DNA of 64,000 nucleotides, taken from NCBI GenBank assembly GCA_030159075.1, contig BROG01000351.1:1-64000 (forward strand), given 5' to 3'. Under the pieces are notes generated by a model. That model was not told the DNA's origin. It did no database searches and saw only the letters and a program-made list of their open reading frames with translations. The translations under genes were made by a program, and so were the position numbers. The DNA is from Atrina japonica. Lineage: Eukaryota > Mollusca > Bivalvia > Pterioida > Pinnidae. Position 1 is the stretch's first letter. Each line of letters starts with the position of its first letter. Positions 22,813 through 35,190 of the stretch are shown one piece after another.

Positions 22813-23283
22813 TCATACAAAGCAAAATCCATTTTGACTCTTGTTTGCCTCTAAGAATTTAAACAATGGTAGCACATGACTAATCCCTATAGTAAAAAGT
22901 GATTTATTTACATGTATTTGTACCGAAATACCAGTGACACGGTTAATGTATACCCTTTAGTGTCTCAAACGCCTCACCAGCAGTGACAACAACTCAGTGG
23001 CTGTAAATATTATAATTGTAATAACAAGTAGAAACGGGAAACATCAATACAAGTTTGAATTGCTCTTTAACTGCTTTTGAAAAGCTAGAAACCTGCTTAT
23101 ATCAGAAAACTGAAGTGTTGATGTTGTCCGATTTACATAACTTGGCGTTACGGGGTAAACTTCTGATTATCGTATGGTCAATACGGGTCGATTCTACTCA
23201 CTTTTCGGTTAAGACAGGCATCGACATCCACATTATATCGTTAAGTGTGGCGTAAAACACCCTTCAAACAAACGACCCAGTAT

Positions 23284-23400
23284 AAAATTCAAGATACCAA
23301 GGTATCAATCGTAAGGAACAATAAAATAATCTGGGGAACGTTAGAAAAATACAGAAGTGGGATCAGGTGTCATGTAGGAGTGTAAGCATCCCCTGTTAAC
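23284..23400 (+). repeat. Dispersed repeat with GTGGGATCAGGTGTCATG core
   Basis: Shares AGATACCAA, GTGGGATCAGGTG(T/C)CATG and GCATCCCCTGT-like blocks with 35015-35190 (plus) and 26040-26205 (minus). Confidence 0.6.
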
Positions 23401-23491
23401 TTGTTGCATGTTTACACAATGTTCTGAGTACACACACGACGGTGCAACACACAAAAACATAGGTTCAGTTTGATATTTAACCTTTACACCC

Positions 23492-23786
23492 GAGCCGGCC
23501 TGGCTCGGTCGGTAGCGCGCTCGACTCTGGATCGTGAGGTCGTGAGTTCGAGTCCCGCCCGCGACAGGTTGGTTTCCTGTCTTTTGGATGAGACTGTAAA
23601 AACTGGAGGTCCCGTGTCACAGTAGGTGTCGGCACGTTAAAGAACCCTCACTGCTCAATGGCCATAAGTGCCGAGCATAGGCCAAATATTTGAAGCCCTT
23701 CACCGGCATTTGGTGACGTCTCCATATGAGTGAAATATTCTTGAGTGGGACGTTAAACAACAATAAACAAACAAACAAATAAACCA
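23492..23786 (+). mobile_element. SINE S1 copy with 13-bp target duplication
   Basis: Full head GAGCCGGCCTGGCTCGGTCG through box B GAGTTCGAGTCCC, body and GACGTTAAACAACAATAAAC tail. AACCTTTACACCC at 23479-23491 recurs at 23787-23799. It has the GCCGGCCTGG start missing or altered in the other plus-strand copies. Confidence 0.93.
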
Positions 23787-23959
23787 AACCTTTACACCCT
23801 ACAAAGCATGATAGACTGGTCTAAACAATAGAGTAGATCATTCCATGTGGATATTTCGGTGAAAGGATTGAAACCAAATCGCTTTAGCAACATTGCGTTA
23901 TCACCATCAGTACCAAAGCTGATGAAGTTGCTAAATTAATAATGAGCAATATGTCTGAA

Positions 23960-24345
23960 AAAAATTCCTTTCACAGATCTTAAATCATCTAATGCAGATT
24001 ACATAACCACAACGTTCTAACGACATCTGCAAACTGGAAATAAATTACGTGGAATAAATACAAAATTTGTCAATAATCCACCAGTTTTCACTAGTAATAG
24101 AAAAAATGAGCTTACTCTGACAAGACTTCGTATTAGTCACAGTAACCTTACACATAGATATTTATTATTTAAAGAAGAATCACCGGAATGTATACCGCGT
24201 GGATCCAGACTGACAGAATACACTGATTTTAAACTTTCCCGTGAGAAATATTACTCCTAGACAGATCTTAATAGTGTTTTCAATAATCTCGCTGGCGACA
24301 TCATTTTAGAATATCTGAAAGGCATTGGTTTATATTGAAATGTCA
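23960..24345 (+). pseudogene. LINE 3' end: C-terminal tail of a non-LTR reverse transcriptase polyprotein
   Basis: One frame reads NELTLTRLRISHSNLTHRY followed by LLFKEESPEC, the characteristic segment near the C-terminus of Jockey/I-type LINE polyproteins in invertebrates. The usual zinc-coordinating segment that follows is deleted after PRGSRLT. A stop interrupts the tail and another lies upstream (near TTF). Only about the last 110 codons remain. It is 5' truncated, as is usual for LINE insertions. Confidence 0.7.
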
Positions 24346-24437
24346 TTTATTAATAATTCATAAATTTATAAACATATTGTCTTTTACAAAACTTTTAGTA
24401 TTGAAATGTTTTTATAGGGAGAGTGTACTCTCTCTGT

Positions 24438-25492
24438 TTTTAGCTCACCTGACTATGTCAGGGTGAGCTTTTGCAATCACTTTGCGTCCGTCGTCCGTCC
24501 GTCGTCCGTCGTCCGTCGTCCGTCCGTCGTTAACTCACTTTCAAAAATCTTCTCCTCTGAAACCACTGGGCCAAATTGAACCAAACTTGAACTGAGTCGT
24601 CACTAGGGTATCTAGTTTCAAATTTGTTATTTTCTATGTCGCAGGTCAAACAACATGGCCGCTGTTGCTAAAAATAGAACATAGGGGGTAAATTGCAGTC
24701 GTTAACTCACTTTCAAAAATCTTCTCCTCTGAAACCACTGGGCCAAATTGAACCAAAAATGAGTCGTCACTAGGGTATTTAGTTTCAAATCAGTTATTTT
24801 CTATGTCGCAGGTCAAACAACATGGCCGCTGTTGCTAAAAATAGAACATAGGGGGTAAATTGCAGTTTTTGGCCAATAACTCAAAAACCATTACAGATAT
24901 CAAAAATCTGACAGGTAAAAGTGATCAGCTTGATGAGATCTACCTGCCATGCGATTTTGAAGAAAATCGAAAAACTCATCTCGGAGTTATAGCCCTTTTT
25001 TTGTAAAATTTTCAAAATTTTGGCATTTTAAATTTTTTATTTCAAAAAATGTAACAGATAGAGGTCAAGTGTAAATTGCAAAAATGTTCAGCATATCAAG
25101 ATCTACCCACCCTGAACATTTGAAGACAATCCAAAAACCTGTGTAGGAGTTATTGCCCTTTTTTCACAGAATTTTTTCAATTTTTATGTTTTTCGTCTTC
25201 TAACTCCAAAACTATGAAAGATAGAGGTCGAATGTAAATTGATAAAATGTTTGCCATGATGTGGCGACTTCAAAACCGGTGTTGAAAATTGTTTATTGAC
25301 CGCCATTTTCAAAATGGACCCTATGGGAAAATCACATTTTCATTTTCTCCTCTGAAACCACTGAAGCAAATTCAACCAAACTTTACAGGATTTATGTATG
25401 GAAGGTCCTTTACAAAAAATTGCTCGGTTCGTCTGATCTTCTCAAGCAAATAACCAGGTGAGCGATACAGGCTCTTGAGAGCCTCTTGTTAT
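24438..25492 (+). mobile_element. 1.05-kb AGCTCACCTG-bordered element with internal duplication
   Basis: The left end TTTTTAGCTCACCTG is matched inversely by CAGGTGAGC near 25456. Both ends can form hairpins (GCTCACCTGAC/GTCAGGGTGAGC at left, GGCTCTTGAGAGCC at right). A CGTC/CGTCCGTC simple repeat follows the left hairpin (24485-24529). A ~172-bp unit beginning GTTAACTCACTTTC is tandemly duplicated at 24529 and 24701. No coding frame. It belongs with the copy split across 8946-10830. Confidence 0.75.
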
Positions 25493-25756
25493 GTTAAAAA
25501 TGCATCGCCACGATATAACCGAAATATTGTTGAAAGTGGCGTGAAACAATAACTAACATCACCATCAGATTAATAGATTTTTCTAAACCGGTATTATCAC
25601 AGAAAGGACACGTCCCGATTGTTGTGTCTTCTTGGATCGTCGTCAACTATTCCACTCTCCTGTCAATTGTTTTACTTTATCACTGCACCAACAAATTTCT
25701 TTACTTTTATCGAAATCAGTTGCCTGTGATATTTTTTAGATAATATAAACTTCGTA

Positions 25757-25858
25757 TATATCTATCATGTTTCCACTTTTTGATTTACCAGGGGTTTTAC
25801 CAAAAAGTGGGAACTTATCGTTTACTAAAAAGTGGGAACATGATAATATCAGTCTCCC
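25757..25858. repeat. Short hairpin repeat built on AAAAAGTGGGAAC
   Basis: ATCATGTTTCCACTTTTTGAT on one side pairs imperfectly with two direct copies of AAAAAGTGGGAAC on the other, the last followed by ATGATAATAT. A ~100-bp foldback unit. Confidence 0.5.
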
Positions 25859-26039
25859 ACAAAAGGTTGCATTTCTTTGCTGTGGTATAAGAAGCGATAG
25901 GCATGTGTATTTACAGAATTAGACTTAAAACCAATGTCCTGTGCTACAATAAGCGTCAAAAATGACAAGTCAGTGTATTGACGTACGTTCATAGCAAAGG
26001 TCAACATGACATGTGTGATACTTCACTTATACTTTTACT

Positions 26040-26205
26040 GGGGACTCACGGCGGATATGACCGGATGCTTATTCCCCATGACACCTGATCCCACCTCTGG
26101 ACTTCCAAAGGTCTGTGTACGTGTTTGTCAAATATTCACCAGATTTGTACATGTATATTGAAACCTGGACATCCTTAAGATTTATACTTAAGATACTATG
26201 TGTCT
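26040..26205 (-). repeat. Dispersed repeat, minus-strand copy
   Basis: The reverse complement carries GAGGTGGGATCAGGTGTCAT, GCCGTGAGTCCCCAGTA and AATCTTAAGGATGTCCAGG, matching the plus-strand copy at 35015-35190. Confidence 0.65.
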
Positions 26206-26625
26206 GTAATTTTATATTATACCGACATAGAACAATAAAATGTTAATGTTCCTTATAGGGTTAATTTAGAAATCACACTGAGTATCACTATTCAGAGGGG
26301 ATTTCATTTATTGAGACGGTATTTCGCAGAAGAAATATGGGAATGGGACTGTTTTCCATGGGCGAAGAGTGACGATAAACAAGGAAATTTGTTTGTTGTA
26401 TAAAACTCATAAGTCAAGTATTACTACACTCTGCTTCCTTGGACGTGCAGATTTGTCTGTCTTTACCACGTCAATAGTATCTAAAATAAGAAAAAAACGG
26501 ATCAGGGAAATACAATGCAGGAAACTCCATGTAAGATTTCCATTTCCATTCCACTCTGTTGATCTGTTCGACCAGATTTTTTATTGTTTTGTTTTTATTA
26601 TATTTGTGTAGACATATTCATGTCC

Positions 26626-27640
26626 ATAACCCTGTCTCTGTATGTAGGTAAGCTGCTATAGAAACAAATGATATGTATTATAATGTCTCTGTGTGTAAGT
26701 ACAGCAGCTACACAAACAAATGATATGCATTATAATGTCTCTGTTTGTAACTACAGCGGATACGCAAACAAAAGATATATATATTATAATGTCTCTGTGT
26801 GTAACTACAGCAGCTACACAAACAAAAGATATATATTATGATGTCTCTGTGTGTAACTACAGCAGCTACACAAACAAAAGATATATATTATGATGTCTCT
26901 GTGTGTAACTACAGCAGCTACACAAACAAAAGATATATATTATGATGTCTCTGTGTGTAACTACAGCAGCTACACAAACAAAAGATATATATTATGATGT
27001 CTCTGTGTGTAACTACAGCGGATACGCAAACAAAAGATATGTATTATAATGTCTCTGTGTGTAACTACAGCAGCTACGAAAACAAAATATATGTATTATG
27101 ATGTCTCTGTGTGTAACTACAGCAGCTACACAAACAAAAGATATATATCATGATGTCTCTGTGTGTAACTACAGCGGATACGCAAACAAAAGATATGTAT
27201 TATGATGTGTCTGTGTGTAACTACAGCAGCTACACAAACAAAAAATATATATTATGATGTCTCTGTATACATATCATTTGTATCATTACAACATCTTTCC
27301 TCCGACCCAAACATGGTCGTTTACCTGAGCCCGCTGATTTTCTAATGTCTGTGTATCTCTGTGTAGGTACAGCAGCTACACAAACAAATGATATGTATTA
27401 TAATATCCTGTGTGTAACTACAGCAGCTACGCAAACAAATGATATATATTATAATGTCTCTGTGTGTACGTACAGCGGCTATACAAACAAATGATAAGTA
27501 TTATAATTTTTGTGTGTCTCTGTGTAGGTACAGCAGCTACACAAACAAATGATATGCATTATAATATCTCTGTGTGTAACTACAGCAGCTACGCAAACAA
27601 ATGATATATATTATAATGTCACTGTATACATATCATTTGT
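26626..27640 (+). repeat. 52-bp minisatellite in two blocks
   Basis: The consensus unit contains GTGTGTAACTACAGCAGCTA, then CACAAACAAAAGATATATATT and ATGATGTCTCT, with a 52-bp period (for example 26841 to 26893). Block 1 is about 26626-27265 and block 2 about 27341-27640. The blocks are separated by a ~75-bp segment (ATCATTACAACATCTTTCCT) whose duplicate follows block 2. Each unit contains an imperfect GTGTAACT/AGCTACAC palindrome. Confidence 0.9.
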
Positions 27641-27663
27641 ATCATTACAACATCTTTCCTCCG

Positions 27664-27934
27664 TCAGTCGGTAGTGCGCTCGAATCTGGATCGTGAAGTC
27701 GTGAGTTCGAGTCCCGCCGGCGACGGGTTGGTTTCCTGTCTTTCGGATGAGACAGTAAAAGCTGGAGGTCCGGTGTCACAGTAGGTGTTGGCACGTTAAA
27801 GAACCCTACTGCTCAATGGCCGTAAGTGCCGACCATAGGCCAAAATTTGAAGCCCTTCACCGGCATTTGGTGACGTCTCCATATGAGTGAAATATTCTCG
27901 AGTGGGACGTTAAACAACAATAAACAAACAAACA
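27664..27934 (+). mobile_element. 5'-truncated SINE S1 copy inserted at the minisatellite edge
   Basis: It lacks the GCCGGCCTGGC start and begins TCAGTCGGTAGTGCGC. Box B, body and tail are present. AACATCTTTCCTCCG at 27649-27663 is repeated at 27935-27949. The paralogous segment at about 27271-27345 gives the uninterrupted site. Confidence 0.92.
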
Positions 27935-28229
27935 AACATCTTTCCTCCGATCCAAACATGGTCGTTTACCTGAGTCCTCTGGTTTTCTATCACGTGATTG
28001 AGTGATGTTCGATTGGAATACTGGAAAGTAGGAACGTATTCCAAAATAACTCTTTCTTTTGACACACCCCGACCCGTAAGAATGATCTGCAAATGTTTTA
28101 AGGCATGATTAACTACCTGGATAGATGTATCTTTACGTATTGCATTGCTCAGATCGTTGCTTCAGACGAAGATCGCTTGGGAGTGGACACCAAATCAGAG
28201 AGAATTTAAAGATTTGACAAAATTGGTGT

Positions 28230-28724
28230 CTAGTAGACAGATAGTTACAATATTATGATCCAGTGAAACCAACTGGAATACCTGCAGATCCAAGTCAACG
28301 AGGAGCCGTGTTATTACAGCAATATATTAAGGACTATCATGGAAACTTAATCAACGCAATAATAAGAAGAACTATCATGATAATCATTCAGTTCAAGAGT
28401 TGCCAGAAAACTGGACAAAATGCGAGAACAAGAAGTAATAATACAATGCAAGTAAAAGGACAGATTATGAAACAAGATCTCATCTGGTGAAATCTGAAAA
28501 TGGTGCATTATACCGCAGGAATCGGTTGGATTTATTGTGTAGTAGCATTCCAATAAGGAATAATGGATGATTCACACGTTCAGGTTCAACTAGATTCAGA
28601 CCAGGAAACTAAAGTGATTCCGCTACATAGTGATCCACATGTGGACAATTTGATGTTTCGTGATCAACAAGAAACAAGAGTGATAACAAGAAGTGGTCGT
28701 GAGGTCCGTAAACCATGGAGCTAA
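28230..28724 (+). pseudogene. 3' end of a Ty3/gypsy-like pol gene (integrase C-terminus), broken
   Basis: In shifting frames one sees HSVQELPENWTKC, then TDYETRSHLVKSENG followed by YRRNRLDLL, and finally VITRSGREVRKPWS before a stop. The NG-x-YRRNR and TRSGR-KP motifs are typical of the C-terminal tail of metazoan Ty3/gypsy integrases. Two stops and frame changes show it is dead. It is followed by a polypurine stretch and an LTR-like sequence at 29011. Confidence 0.6.
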
Positions 28725-29010
28725 ATTAAACAGATGCAATGTTAATGTAGGACTGGTTTAGCGTAGGAAATTTTAGAACATGATAGACTGGTTAAAGTTA
28801 GTTTTTGTTTTCTAGAGACTGATAATTATAATTTGTGATCAGTTATAGTATAATAGTTTAGTTTATTTAGATAGGTTGAGACTATTGTACATCATTAGTG
28901 TGATGCGGGTATTTTCCATCTAACAAACATGTCTTGAATGATCGAGATACCAGACCTATGTATATTACATTGATAAATGTATGTTAGTTGTTAACTTCAA
29001 GAGAGGGATA

Positions 29011-29235
29011 TGTAATGATATATACATTTATAAGATACAGACTACAACTTGCATTGATGACATCATTGATATAGGCTAAAGTTAGTAGTGGACAATACAC
29101 TGGCTCTGATAAGCATTCTTTGTAATAGAAATCATAACCATCGATATGTATTAGCGATCAGTTAGATTAAATACACTTAGTCTTTAAAACGGACATATTT
29201 GTGTTGTATCTTATTCAAGTGGATAACATTATAGG
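29011..29235 (+). mobile_element. Probable gypsy-type 3' LTR
   Basis: A polypurine tract AAGAGAGGGA directly precedes TGTAATGATATAT, the expected TG start of an LTR. The far boundary is taken near GTGGATAACATTATAGG but is uncertain. No matching 5' LTR was found in the window, so this is a truncated element. Confidence 0.5.
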
Positions 29236-29239
29236 AAAC

Positions 29240-31845
29240 GTGTTTTGTTCATCATTTATATATAAATGTTTGCGTCATGGTTATGAAATTATCTGGAAAA
29301 AGTCAATGATAAGACATAATATCGAACATTCATGTGTCGGAATCGCATGATTTCAGAATGATATCCTCTGTCAGTGAGTGGTCATTAGGGAAACATACTA
29401 CATATTGTATTGAAATAAATATTGATGATACCCCCTTGGGTAATGGTGTAATACTCTGAACATGTCAAATTATGTTGCACAAGACCAGAAGTTTTAAAAA
29501 GCCGTCAAGAAAAGTAAAATGTTAGAGGTGATGATAACGTTATATGCTCTCAAAGTGTTGAGCGGATGAAGTGAGGAGGCTTATGCCTTTGTATTATCTT
29601 TCAGGATCGGGTTGCATAATACTTTGTCAAATTAAACACGAAGATAACTATAAAGTTATAGGCTAACAGCAAGTTATATCTAACAAAGTGTTGTGCAAGT
29701 CGGTGCTGATATGATAAATGGCGAATCATATCGCCTGAAATCATGATCGTTCCTTGTTTAGATTTTAGGGTCCTATTGACAAACCTTCAATGGTTTCTCT
29801 CAAAGATTGTGTTGTCTGTAGGAGAAAATTCCCACTTTACTAAAAACCTATATGTTTTGAATGTTAAAGTATTACATTGTTCTTGACATGTTAAACATAA
29901 TTATATCGACATAAAACAATGTAATACAACTTCCTTAATCAGCAAATGCCCTATATAATTATTTATGTATCGTTTTTGTTCTGTTTCAGCCTTTTGGGGT
30001 TTTTATCGATGACGTTGCAAATGGGCAGCATTTGACTGTGTCTTCAGCCGCATCGAGTCATAGTATTCCAGAGACTTACCTAATGCCTCGGGACAATATT
30101 TTGGATGTTTGCCGAAAGCCCGTGATATAACTGTATATTATTATAATTATGTCCTACTTGCATTTTCCATTTGCTAAACATTAGATAAAAAGGTACAATA
30201 TCGGCCCAGGTCTGGTTTTGAGATTCCGGGACTATGTTTATGTTATATTAATACGCACTATAACAATGACACAATACGCAAATTTTTATGTTACTGTGAT
30301 TTGTTGTGCACTAAATAAAATATTCTTGATAATGACCTTTGTATCATTGATAACGATATATAATAAAATATAATTTAATGTATTTATTACTATTTTTGGC
30401 AGTGAAATATGAGGATTTATCAATTATTACGTGTGTTATTTTCAATCGGCCAATCATTTTTTTCAAATTTTCGGACTACCTTTTCTTGTTGTATGAGAAT
30501 TTTTTTTATATAAAAGATGTAATAAATAGAATATTTGCCAATTTTCTACGAATGACATTTTTATTTCATCTTGTGAAGCAGACAGAAGAATTCATTATTC
30601 TTCTTCTTCTGCCTTGCGCGATGAAAACAAAATGTTATTCATAAAATGTTGGCAAATATCCTCTATATATTCAAATATTTACGCCCGAGTTTATGTCCAA
30701 CACAAGTCAGAATATTTTTCAAACACCGCGCGTCTTAATGGACGATGGGACAATAATGAAATATATTACATTTGTCAGTAAATAAAAATATTATAAATAT
30801 TTCATGATAGAAAAAATGGAGGAAAAATTGTGAAAACAAAGCAAACAGATCAACGATACCTGTCGAAACGAATGAAATCTAATGTATTTATCATAAGATT
30901 TTATATTCGACAATATGCTTTGCACTCCGGGTTGTTTGACACTATACGAATTAAAGTAATCAAATTCGATTAGTAACTTAAAAAGATTGAGATATCGAAT
31001 GTTTATAGCAGGAAAATATAATCTTGTATTTTACAATGCCTTAACGATTATATCATACAGAACTATGTAAGTCATTTAAATTTCATTGTTTGCAATAGTT
31101 GACGGGTAGAAACGGATATTTTCTATCACCGTGTAATTCCCATTGAAGGTTTAACCCGATCATATCCTTTCACGAACTTTAAATACAAATTCTCCTGTAA
31201 ACCTGGTTGTGTTTATTACTTGTCTTATTGTAAATATATAGAGTCATAGCTTCGCCATTGTATGTGTGCTGTTATTTTACATACACAAATTTTCCAAATG
31301 TTTACTTAAGATATTGATAAATTAGAATAGGGAGACCATGGTATTAAACATGGACTATGCAGACTGAAATGTACAGTATACAATTGCATTTATGTGATCC
31401 GCCATCCGTAACCTTACCTGATATCTAATGAGGGTAAAAGTGTCTTTTTAGTCCGTGGAAATTAAATGATCCTGGGTCGGTTCAGAGTTATTTAAAGGCA
31501 ATATTTTTGTACGAAAACTGGATGAATGACGGTTGATTGTATGGAACTTGAAACTGAAAATATTTCGGATTATCATAAACTGGGATATTCTATCAGGATA
31601 TTTATCAAAAGCACCTGTACAGATACAAGTATATACAGTGATTTTGGATGTTGGTTTTACCTTTTTCTTTATCAAGGGGTATTTAGGAACCTTGTGATTT
31701 CATTGAGTTCTTATCGAGAAACATGTAAAGATTGTACTCAACAAACCACTTAATAGATTGTTTTCCAGACATATTAAAAACCACCGTGAAAACAGGAATA
31801 TGTATGTCCATAGCATGGGTACTGCCATATAGAGTATTTTTTCAG
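29240..31845. other. No gene seen
   Basis: 2.6 kb of AT-rich sequence without a convincing frame or recognised repeat. Confidence 0.55.
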
Positions 31846-31947
31846 ATTGTTGCAGAGTTCCGTTTTCAATTAATTGGGGGAAAAAGTGCAAAATACAGAA
31901 CAATGTTTACCAACGATGTCTCGGCGGATATTGAAAAAATCCTACAG
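31846..31947 (+). CDS. Candidate 102-bp internal exon, function unknown
   Basis: A good acceptor (TATTTTTTCAG) and donor (CTACAG|GTAAGC) bracket exactly 34 codons with no stop in the phase 0 frame. The encoded piece includes FRFQLIGGKSAKYRTMF and ends SADIEKILQ. Both ends are phase 0. That is compatible with joining the acceptor at 43102 of the coiled-coil gene, but an 11-kb intron is needed and no other exon links them. It could be a chance open segment. Confidence 0.25.
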
Positions 31948-31999
31948 GTAAGCATGACACTTTAAACACTAAATTATAGATTTACATTGAATTGTATAA

Positions 32000-33130
32000 A
32001 ATTCTAGCATTCAATTTCATGTATCGAATCCACATGTATAGACTTATACAGAAAGTTATTATTCATTATTGCTATCTGTAGTTTGATATTTCATTCGACT
32101 TAAACGTGTTCATTATGTATTGTACATAACTGGTTTCGTGTTTCTGATTTAAAGTGCTTTGTGTAACAGTTTTTGTGACAAGTTGTATATTTTAATGTTT
32201 CTATTGAACAAAGTGGCAACGAAAATAAATTTAAATAGTCGAAGCTGTGTCAATAATGGTGCGTGTTGTAATTGCTTCTACCTAAACAGTGAAGATAGCA
32301 TGGTAATATGGAACATTGACTGGTTATGTCGTTATGAGATGACAAATGTTTGGTCCTTATTAACGTGCATGACAAACCTTTTATATTGAAGATATACATG
32401 TATTTTCTTTTATGAAAAAAACACAACAAAACACATTTGAATCAATTGTTCAACCAAAACCAAATAAAACGATAGATTTTTAGATACTGTTATTGCTGAA
32501 ATGATGATGATTATCATTATTAATATTATCTATGTGTCTGTGTCTAACTTTAGTTTGCAGTTCCGCCATTTTTACTATTTTATTTTTATTGTAAATGCCT
32601 GTCTTTCTAAAACTGTCTGTCTATCTATCTATCATTTTGTTTAAAGAAGATATACGAACGTGAGGAATGGTAACAAGAACATCTACGTATCCCCGACGTT
32701 ATCTAGATATTATCTCTGGCGTGTTATTGACAAGTAATTAAATGTTCCACATTTATTTGCAACAGCGATAACATCAGTACACAATGTTATGTCCACCGTT
32801 ATCATAATTTGTATTTTAACAAAAGAAGAATAAAATTTCAGTACCAATGTTAGCAAGTATTGCTTTAAATAGCATTTCGCAATCGATTCATCTAACGTGA
32901 ATATGTAAATAAACGCTGTCCATAGGGAGTCACATTACATGAATAACTGACAAATTTAAATGATCCTAAATATAACTCATGACCAACATAACTGAATTTA
33001 TGCAAAAGAAGTGACATTTTCTGTAGGTCATTTGGGTCACTCGGACACATCGTCATTAGTCGGCCGTAAACATTAGTAAATTTTTCATTTCTTCCTAAAA
33101 ACCACTTCGTAAATCGATTTATTAAGAAAC
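32000..33130. other. No gene seen
   Basis: AT-rich spacer with only short unsupported frames. Confidence 0.5.
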
Positions 33131-33133
33131 TCC

Positions 33134-33460
33134 ATTAAGGGTGTATTAGCTCTTTATTTTAATTCTTTCCTTTTTACTTCTTAGATTTATATACAATAAC
33201 AAATAGGAGATATACATTGGCATGGAAATTCTGTAATTCCTATATATCTTGTGAAAATTGCTTGAGAAACCGGGTTTGGCGTTATTCACTTGCAATTGAT
33301 AACTTCAACCTTACTATTTGTATATGCATACCACACTGGACCTGACCCAATTTTTACAAAATATATAGGAATATTTTAGGCCTGTGTTTGTCGTATATCA
33401 AGTACAAGAAGTAAAAGTAGAAAAAAATCGATTTTTTTGGTAAACACAAATGTTGCCGAG
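33134..33460. mobile_element. MITE family M1, copy c
   Basis: The left end AAGGGTGTATTAGCTCTTTA and right end TTTTTTTGGTAAACACAAATG correspond to the M1 termini. Interior blocks TATACAATAACAAATAGGAGA and TGCATACCACACTGGACCTG are shared with copies a and b. Confidence 0.65.
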
Positions 33461-35014
33461 ATAAGAGGCAAATGGAATGTGATTTGTATTTTATAACTGT
33501 TCCCCCTTTTCTAAGAAAATATTTAATGCAAAGAAAAAATGATTACAATATTTTTAGCAATGGCATTAAGCCCTTTTTGTGAATTTATGACTGGGAGTAG
33601 GGTTTTAATCCTTTTATTGTGTCCAAAATAGCTATATAGTGGTAACACCTAGAGTTATATAGTATATACAGACTTAGAAAACCTTTTCTCTACTTCTATA
33701 TTTTAATTAATCATTATTTTTAGAAAGAACATCTACCGACTTTGTAAACATTATGACGTATGGAGAAAGGGTGTAGTCCCTTGGATAGGCAAATAAAGCC
33801 ATATTTGGATCATGTATTTAAACTTAGAAAAGCTTTTTCTCTTTGTCAGTGCACCTTAAATGGGGAAAATGAATACAAGTTTAAGAGCATAAAGCCCTGT
33901 GCTGAATTTGTGAAATGTATTACCTCGGAAGCATGGATTCAGAGTCTGAGAGGGGGGATTTCAGTCATATGGACAGACACCACCAAATATTTCCCCATAG
34001 GCAAAACTCCTGGTCTATGTCACTCCAATGTTTATTAAATCTAGTTTAAATCAATAACCTGTGGTGAAAGATCAATATTTTTATAACAAAATATGCAATC
34101 AAAAGTATAGGTTGTCGTTGCATTTCTACTTCGATTTTTCACTTGTTTACAACTCGTAGTATTCCGCACCAAAGGAAAATATCTATTCTCATCTGTCCAC
34201 TCCCTTTAAATTTTCAACCGTCAACTCTATAATTTGCAAAGTACTACCAATATTCATATATCATTTGTATCACCTTAATTTCACTTATTAAAGGCAAAAC
34301 TATTTTTTTCATTTAATGACCAATCAGATTGCTGGGCTCATTTTAACCTACGCACAACTTTGGGTGTCCAAAATGTCTGCGCCCATGTTGTAAACACAGC
34401 TGGTGTTTTTCCATATTGTGACCTAATGCTGTGTCCTAAAAACTATTCCTGTCCATGTTTATGTATTGTAATTTTTTTTGAAAGAGCATAAGAACCTAAA
34501 GTTGTACAAAGATGATTATATTTTTTCAAGGTCTGAGGTTATGAAATTTCATAGTATTCAATATGATTTCCAATTAGTTAATCAGATTGTTTCAACAAAA
34601 CGTAAGTTAAAAAACATATTCTAAAAGGAATTACACAAATCGGTGATGTGACTGTTATGGCCTCTTGGGTGTCTTGTTTCATGGGCTAATTGTAAATACA
34701 CGATTATAGCATTGTCATAAAATATATTGCCAATTGTCACTGAGGATATTAAGTACATCAGTACACGATAACAGGATGCAGTTTTGGGGGACCAATGACA
34801 CGATTTCTCCTTCACAAAAATGCACTCATAGAATATCTTAATGCATCGCCTATCAAAAACTCAAACGCACGACCCCACTTCACAAAGTGAACGTACTTCT
34901 GACGGTAATATGAGGGTGGTTAAGAAGAATAACAAGTTCACTCTGATACAACAAAGATATTAAATAGTAGGCCTACTTACTGACAGTTGTCGTATTTTGT
35001 AGGCTAATATAACA
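33461..35014. other. No gene seen
   Basis: A 92-codon frame at 33760-34038 has no recognisable features and is not called a gene. Confidence 0.5.
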
Positions 35015-35190
35015 AATCTCAGATACCAAAGTATAAATCTTTAGGATGTCCAGGATATAGAAACATATTTGGTAAAAAATGGACAAACACGGATCTCTGG
35101 AAAACAAGAGGTGGGATCAGGTGCCATGGAAGAGTAAGTATCCCCTGTCGACCGGACACACCAGCCGTGAGTCCACTGAAAGATGACACA
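35015..35190 (+). repeat. Dispersed repeat with GTGGGATCAGGTGCCATGG core
   Basis: Contains AGATACCAAAGTATAAATCTT, GGATGTCCAGG, GAGGTGGGATCAGGTGCCAT, GTATCCCCTGTCGACCGG and GCCGTGAGTCCACTG. It is the most complete of three copies (others at 23284-23400 and, inverted, 26040-26205). Confidence 0.65.

Noticed and set aside
26626..27640. CRISPR-like array
   Set aside because: The units are contiguous 52-bp tandem repeats with no unique spacers, in a eukaryotic context.
33760..34038. 92-codon frame as a gene
   Set aside because: No splice or start context, no recognisable motif, and surrounded by repeat-rich spacer.
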